In this document: positions 59,618-64,000 of the stretch, piece after piece
Numbering within the stretch: position 1 is the stretch's first letter
Layout: the number at the start of each line of letters is the position of its first letter
Assembly (NCBI GenBank): GCA_902491395.1
Contig: CABUHO010000009.1
Span: 1 to 64,000, forward strand
Reading direction: 5' to 3'
DNA: 64,000 bases
Source of the DNA: an uncultured Collinsella sp.
GTDB taxonomy: Bacteria > Actinomycetota > Coriobacteriia > Coriobacteriales > Coriobacteriaceae
Position numbers and translations under genes: made by a program
Notes under the pieces: generated by a model
Told to the model about the DNA's origin: nothing
Seen by the model: only the letters and a program-made list of their open reading frames with translations
The model's database searches: none

Positions 59618-62335
59618 TCAGTTGTTATTGCCACCATCGAGCAATGCCTCAAAATCCTTCGCCGGCATGGGGCGGTAGTAGAGGAAGCCCTGAGCGTAGC
59701 GGGCGCCCATTTGTCGTAGCATGTTTGCCTGCTCATTTGTCTCGACGCCTTCGACCTCGACGGGCAGATGGAGCGACTGCGCCATTTCGAGCATCGATGA
59801 AATGATTTGCGTGCTGCGGCCTTGATCGCGGTCGGTGGGTACAAAGGCGCGGTCGAGCTTGATGACGTCGACGTTGACGTTCTTGAGCATCGCGAGCGTG
59901 GACTGGCCGGTGCCAAAATCGTCCATATAGGTCGAGAAGCCGCGGGTGTGCAGGTCGGCCGTCAGTTTGTCCACGGCCTCGGACTCTCCCGTATAAGCCG
60001 TCTCGGTGATCTCGATACGCATGAGCTCGGGTGGTAGGTTGTATTGGGCGGCGAGCGCCCCCATATGCTCGGCAACGTCGCAGGCAAGGATATCCACGCG
60101 CGACACATTAAGCGAAACCGGAACCACACGAAGCCCTCGATCGATGCGCTCGCGCAGCCACGAGGCGACACCCTGCCAAATGTACTTGTCGAGCGTCACC
60201 ACAAAGCCGCTTTCCTCGAGTGCGGGGATAAACGTTGCGGGCGGAATTAACGATCCATCTTTGTCGATCCAGCGTGTGAGCGCCTCGGCGCCAATGATCT
60301 CGCCGGTTTCCATATCAACCAGTGGCTGCAGGTAGTAGGTGATGCGGTCGTTTGAGAGCGCATACTGGAACTCGGTGAGGGTGCGGTGAAACGCAACCTC
60401 GCGCTTGTATTCCTCGGGGCGAAAGACGGCAATGCGATCCTTAAAGTCGTTTTTCGCGCGCCGATTGGTAAACATGGCCTTGGCCTGTGCATCGATGGTG
60501 ATTTCCTCGTTGGAGTCGATGGGGTAGACACCCATGGACGGCCAGAAACCTACGCCGTTATCATGCTTGGCCACGGCCTCGCGAACGCGGTTATAGATTT
60601 TATGGACGGTGTCGTGCTCAAAGGGGATGAGTACGCAAAAGTCATCTTGGCCCCAGTACCCTGCGACGCCCATGTCGGCATTCTCGATGTCCTTGAGGAC
60701 CGTGCCCACATCGGCGAGCATGCGGTCGCCCTCGGCCTGTCCGTGCCATTCGTTGAACAGCCGCATGTGTCCCATGTCGACGGTAGTGATACACCAAGCG
60801 CCGTCGCGCCCTGTCCTCAGAAATGCGTTGGCACGCCGCATAAACTCGCTGGGTCGATAGAGGCCCGTGAGCGTATCGATGCGTTCGGCGACGGCGCTTT
60901 TGCGCTCAATCTCAGGTATGGGGAGGCTGTCGTTGGGAACAAGCCCGCCGGCCGCACGAAGACGACGGTCGAGCTCGCCTAAAACGGCGGTCGCTTGATT
61001 GATTAAGCGCTCGTAAAAGGCCGGAACGACGAGGCAGACGGGGGTAATGGTATCGCCCGCGATTTGAACAGGAGCGAAAACGGCTTCTTTAAGATGATGG
61101 GTCAGTTGCTCGAATGCCTCGTGGCCCAACTCGTTGCTAAGCACGACGAACTGGGCGTTTCGTGAGCGGAAGACGCGACTCCTGCCGCGGGTGATCGACA
61201 ACATGCGGCCTGCGTATTCGGCGAGCATGTTGTCGACAGCCTCGGCCCCATAGAGCTCGTTGAGCTTTGCCGTGCCGCGAACGCGGACCGCTATAAGCCC
61301 CGTCTCGCAACGGTCGCGACGGCAAGCATCGATAGCGTTGATCAGCATACGCTGCGTTCCGAGGCCCGTAGCGGCGTCGACGGTTTCGGCAAGCGAATGG
61401 TTGACGAGCTCGCCGACATAGAGCGAGGGGGTATTTCCGTCGCCGTCGATACGAAACCCGCGAGCGCGGCAAAGGACGTAGTCGCCCGCGGCATTGCGCA
61501 TGCGGTACTGCATGACGCGGCGGTGTTTGGAGCCGTTGTAGATTTGGTCGATATCGCTGGTATAGGCCTCAAGGTCATCGGGATGGACACGCGTTTTCCA
61601 GTAATCGTGGCAGTTGTCGATATGCTCGGAAGGAAGACCGAGATCGCGCAAGGCGCCTTGTGACCAAAGGGTGCGATGCTTGTCCAAGTTCTCGATAAAG
61701 CAATAACGGCCTTCGTTGAGCATCGAAAAGGCATCGAAAACGCGGTCGCTTATTTCGAAGTCGTCGGCGTGGACTTGCACGATATTGCGTCGATCAAGGT
61801 GCATGGCATGGCGCAGCTTGTAGTCGTACATGCGATGGTCGGCATCGAGTGTCATGCGATTGGAGGCTTCGCCCAGGGCGGGGTCGGCGTGTGCCACTCC
61901 GTAGCTAAACGAATGAGGCATCTCGGAATCGTTGTTCTTGAGCAGGACCGTTCGGCAGTGTTCCAGCCGTTCGGCGAGGTCGTCCTCGGTCGCAATTGTA
62001 GATAGGATGGCAAACTCGTCGCCGCCTATGCGAAACGCCGCCTCGTCCACTTTCATATACAGTTTGAGATAGAGACTTACCTGCAAGATATAGCGGTTGC
62101 CCTCGTCATGCCCAAAGACGTCGTTGCAGTGCTTAAGGTTATCGATGTCGATAAACGCCATGGTCACGGGCAGTTCCTGCTCCCAGATTTCCTCTAGGGA
62201 ACGGGCAAAGCCGCCGCGGTTGCCAAGTCCGGTGAGCTGGTCGGTAAAGGCCGTCCTAATCAGATCATCCTGACGCTCGAGAAGGTCACGGACGGTCTTT
62301 TCGAGCGTTTCGGTGTAATTGCTGGCGGTGTCCAT
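59618..62335 (-). CDS. Dual GGDEF/EAL cyclic-di-GMP protein
   Basis: A 905-residue protein: N-terminal GGDEF with FRIGGDEFAIL, PAS-like middle (IENLDKHRTLWSQGALRDLG), a pseudo-GGDEF, a third GGDEF-like domain with WGQDDFCVLI (motif lost), and a C-terminal EAL domain with EALTRW, SLNVSR, RIEITETAY, MDDFGTGQSTL, IKLDRAF and EGVETNEQ, all the metal and catalytic positions. So it may both make and cleave cyclic di-GMP, with the EAL part intact. ATG 62335 has a weak AGAAAG site; the long upstream frame is not homologous. The gene is divergent from the patatin gene and precedes the other GGDEF gene on its strand. Confidence 0.87.
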   Translation of the reverse strand: MDTASNYTETLEKTVRDLLERQDDLIRTAFTDQLTGLGNRGGFARSLEEIWEQELPVTMAFIDIDNLKHCNDVFGHDEGNRYILQVSLYLKLYMKVDEAAFRIGGDEFAILSTIATEDDLAERLEHCRTVLLKNNDSEMPHSFSYGVAHADPALGEASNRMTLDADHRMYDYKLRHAMHLDRRNIVQVHADDFEISDRVFDAFSMLNEGRYCFIENLDKHRTLWSQGALRDLGLPSEHIDNCHDYWKTRVHPDDLEAYTSDIDQIYNGSKHRRVMQYRMRNAAGDYVLCRARGFRIDGDGNTPSLYVGELVNHSLAETVDAATGLGTQRMLINAIDACRRDRCETGLIAVRVRGTAKLNELYGAEAVDNMLAEYAGRMLSITRGRSRVFRSRNAQFVVLSNELGHEAFEQLTHHLKEAVFAPVQIAGDTITPVCLVVPAFYERLINQATAVLGELDRRLRAAGGLVPNDSLPIPEIERKSAVAERIDTLTGLYRPSEFMRRANAFLRTGRDGAWCITTVDMGHMRLFNEWHGQAEGDRMLADVGTVLKDIENADMGVAGYWGQDDFCVLIPFEHDTVHKIYNRVREAVAKHDNGVGFWPSMGVYPIDSNEEITIDAQAKAMFTNRRAKNDFKDRIAVFRPEEYKREVAFHRTLTEFQYALSNDRITYYLQPLVDMETGEIIGAEALTRWIDKDGSLIPPATFIPALEESGFVVTLDKYIWQGVASWLRERIDRGLRVVPVSLNVSRVDILACDVAEHMGALAAQYNLPPELMRIEITETAYTGESEAVDKLTADLHTRGFSTYMDDFGTGQSTLAMLKNVNVDVIKLDRAFVPTDRDQGRSTQIISSMLEMAQSLHLPVEVEGVETNEQANMLRQMGARYAQGFLYYRPMPAKDFEALLDGGNNN

Positions 62336-62654
62336 GTTGTAAGCGGCTTTCTGAGGTCGGGGCGGATGGCGTCGGGCGAGCTCGTAGTGTACACGCGTCG
62401 TTGCTCGGCGCCTTGCGTGTATCCAGGCCCCCGCCTTGCTGCGTTGTTGAGTTACTTTGCCGGCTAATGTTCGCTGTTGATAACAGCTGAGTAGTATAGA
62501 CAACAGTGCACAATTATATATGGGCGCACATGCTGTGGGCGGCTATTATTCGCCAAACGGCAACGCCTGGGTGCGCATGAAAAATGCGACTGAGTCGATA
62601 TATGTTGACGGGTATACTTGTCCCGTTTTAAAACGCAGGAACGGAGATGGTCAC

Positions 62655-63524
62655 ATGGCACAGCCGGATACGACGCGCACGGTGGGGCTTGCGCTCGAGG
62701 GAGGCGGCTACCGCGGTATGTATACGGCGGGCGTGCTCGACGTTTGGATGGAGCGCGGTTTGACCTGCGACCATATGGTGGGTGTCTCGGCGGGCGCGGC
62801 GTTTGGCTACAACTTTAAATCGCGCCAGATCGGCCGTGCCATTCGTTACAACAAGGCCTATTGCGCCGACAAGCGCTATGCGAGCGTGACCAGCTGGCTG
62901 CGAACCGGCGATATGTTCAATGCCGATTTTGCCTATCACGAGGTGCCTATCGAGCGCGATCCCATCGACTTGGAGGCGTATCGCGCCTGCCCCATGCGAT
63001 TTACGTGCGTGTGTACCGATATCGAGACGGGCAAGGCCGTCTACCACGATTTGCCGTATGGTGACGAGCGCGATATCGAGTGGATCCGGGCGTCGTCTGC
63101 TATTCCCGTGGCAACGCGTCCTGTCGCTATTGACGGGCATAAATATCTGGATGGCGGCGTGGCCGATTCCATTCCCAGTGCTTGGCTGTTTGCGCAGGGG
63201 TATGACCGCAACGTGGTGGTGCTGACGCAGCCGGCGGGCTTTGTAAAGCAGCCCAACAGCGTGATGCCCATGCTGCGGCGCGTGTTCCGTCACTATCCTG
63301 CTTTTGTTTCAGCGCTTGAGCATCGGCATGAGGTCTACAATGCCACGCTCGATGACCTGGCACGTCGCGAGGCTGCCGGCGAGATCTTTGTGGTGCGGCC
63401 GAGTGAATCAGTGAAGGTGCCGTCGCTGTGCCGCGAACCGGATGAGCTCGAGCGCATCTACCAGGTCGGCCGCCACGATGCAGAGGCGACTTTGCCGGCG
63501 TTGGAAGCGTATCTGGCGGGGTAA
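62655..63524 (+). CDS. Patatin-like phospholipase
   Basis: A 289-residue patatin protein. LALEGGGYRGMYTAGVL holds the oxyanion GGGxRG loop, VGVSAGAAFG the nucleophile Ser (GxSxG), and LDGGVADSIP the catalytic Asp (DGG). This is the bacterial YjjU/RssA-like type, an intracellular acyl hydrolase. ATG 62655 has GGAACGGAGATGG upstream. The 135-base longer frame begins in AT-rich sequence and is not needed. It is followed by a hairpin terminator. Confidence 0.9.
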   Translation: MAQPDTTRTVGLALEGGGYRGMYTAGVLDVWMERGLTCDHMVGVSAGAAFGYNFKSRQIGRAIRYNKAYCADKRYASVTSWLRTGDMFNADFAYHEVPIERDPIDLEAYRACPMRFTCVCTDIETGKAVYHDLPYGDERDIEWIRASSAIPVATRPVAIDGHKYLDGGVADSIPSAWLFAQGYDRNVVVLTQPAGFVKQPNSVMPMLRRVFRHYPAFVSALEHRHEVYNATLDDLARREAAGEIFVVRPSESVKVPSLCREPDELERIYQVGRHDAEATLPALEAYLAG

Positions 63525-63535
63525 GGGTCGCATAC

Positions 63536-63581
63536 GGAAAGCGCATCCCGGAATGGAGGCCCAAACTGGGATGCGCTTTCC
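63536..63581. terminator. Bidirectional hairpin terminator
   Basis: A perfect 14-bp stem (63536-63549 with 63568-63581) with an 18-base loop, between the convergent patatin and thiE genes. Confidence 0.65.
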
Positions 63582-63625
63582 ATTGCTGAAGATATGAGGC
63601 TGCGAATCAGCTGTTCGGCCTATGC

Positions 63626-64000
63626 CTATGCCTGCTGCCAGGTGTCGACAAGCTCCTTGGCTGCGGCATGGGGGTCGTCGGCGCTGCAGACGGCGCTTAC
63701 CACAAAGAAGCCGTCGACGCCGGTGGCCTTAAGCTGCGGCAAGTCGGCCGTCTTAACGCCGCCGCCCACCACGATGGGCACGGGGCTTGCCGCGTGGAGT
63801 GCGGCAAGGTCCTCAAAGCTCTTGGTGATGATAGAGCCGTCGGCCGCGCGTCCGCAGTCGCGCTTGGTCTCGGTCTCGTGGAGCGGGCCGATGCCCAGGT
63901 AGTCGACCAGGCTCATGTCGGCGGTCTTGACGTACTCGAGCATCTCCTCGCAACGGGCCGAAAGGCCCACGATGGCGTCGGGGCCCAGCAGCTTGCGACA
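63626..64000 (-). CDS. thiE: Thiamine-phosphate synthase, C-terminal part
   Basis: The last 124 residues of a TIM-barrel enzyme that continues beyond the window. RKLLGPDAIVGLSAR, YLGIGPL, ITKSFEDLAAL, PVPIVVGGGV and GVDGFFVVSAV are ThiE motifs. ThiE joins the pyrimidine and thiazole phosphates to form thiamine phosphate. The start lies outside the window, so neighbours in a thi operon cannot be seen. Confidence 0.88.
   Translation of the reverse strand, partial: CRKLLGPDAIVGLSARCEEMLEYVKTADMSLVDYLGIGPLHETETKRDCGRAADGSIITKSFEDLAALHAASPVPIVVGGGVKTADLPQLKATGVDGFFVVSAVCSADDPHAAAKELVDTWQQA

Overview
The window looks like chromosomal DNA of a gut Coriobacteriia bacterium, most likely Collinsella or a close relative. 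The reasons are the high G+C content, strong AGGAG-type ribosome binding sites, frequent GTG/TTG starts, -10 boxes of the TACAAT type, and a gene set I associate with that group (ACGX-type radical SAM peptide system, class M sirtuin with zinc macrodomain, release factor 3, hybrid sensor kinases with periplasmic solute-binding domains). This placement is inference from recall, not from a search.

Layout. 1-5 kb: end of a thioredoxin-like gene, a large MacB/FtsX-type ABC protein and an unknown membrane protein. 5-10.4 kb: a tRNA dihydrouridine synthase, a sirtuin/zinc-macrodomain pair, an HxlR regulator, and a divergent three-gene cluster that makes and modifies a Cys-Gly repeat peptide (six CX3D motifs). 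10.5-12.7 kb: a small accessory patch with a toxin-antitoxin-like pair, an unknown 428-residue protein behind a promoter carrying a LexA-like box, and a broken repeat. 12.7-16 kb: glutaredoxin, XRE/TipAS regulator, TrmO, PatB-type lyase. 16-22.7 kb: two convergent sensor systems. 22.8-31 kb: channel, LOG protein, ClC protein, methyltransferase, DMT exporter, GntR-controlled ABC exporter, and prfC. 31-40.5 kb: queuosine-precursor type transporter, SDR, ung, DMT transporter with a LysR regulator (apparently truncated by TGA), MATE, and RNA methyltransferases. 40.5-50.9 kb: a structured intergenic RNA candidate, a TetM/EF-G-like GTPase, a UvrA2-like protein flanked by two related AAA ATPases, TrmL, a CobW GTPase, an ArsC-like protein without its cysteine, a 146-nt extended hairpin, and a flavodoxin-like reductase. 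51-57.6 kb: an AT-rich island next to a decayed IS30-like fragment. 58-64 kb: two cyclic-di-GMP proteins, a patatin, and the end of thiE.

The island at 51.9-57.6 kb is the strongest candidate for an undescribed system. It has seven tightly packed genes: radical SAM enzyme, GNAT-like protein, PqqD-like (RiPP recognition) protein, a 66-residue precursor, a DUF3784-like membrane protein, an NPP-motif methyltransferase and an ABC exporter. The predicted core has no Cys and no Ser and holds an Asn-Tyr-Gly (XYG) triplet, so thioether and lanthionine chemistry are excluded. Tyramine excision, epimerisation, C-C crosslinking and Asn methylation remain possible.

Two palindromic repeat families run through the window. 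Family A (TGTGACAAAGGGA... hairpin) has five copies, two of which supply a gene's stop codon. Family B (TCATTGGGGACGTTCTT... hairpin) has four full copies and one split copy. No rRNA, tRNA, intact insertion sequence, prophage or CRISPR array was recognised.
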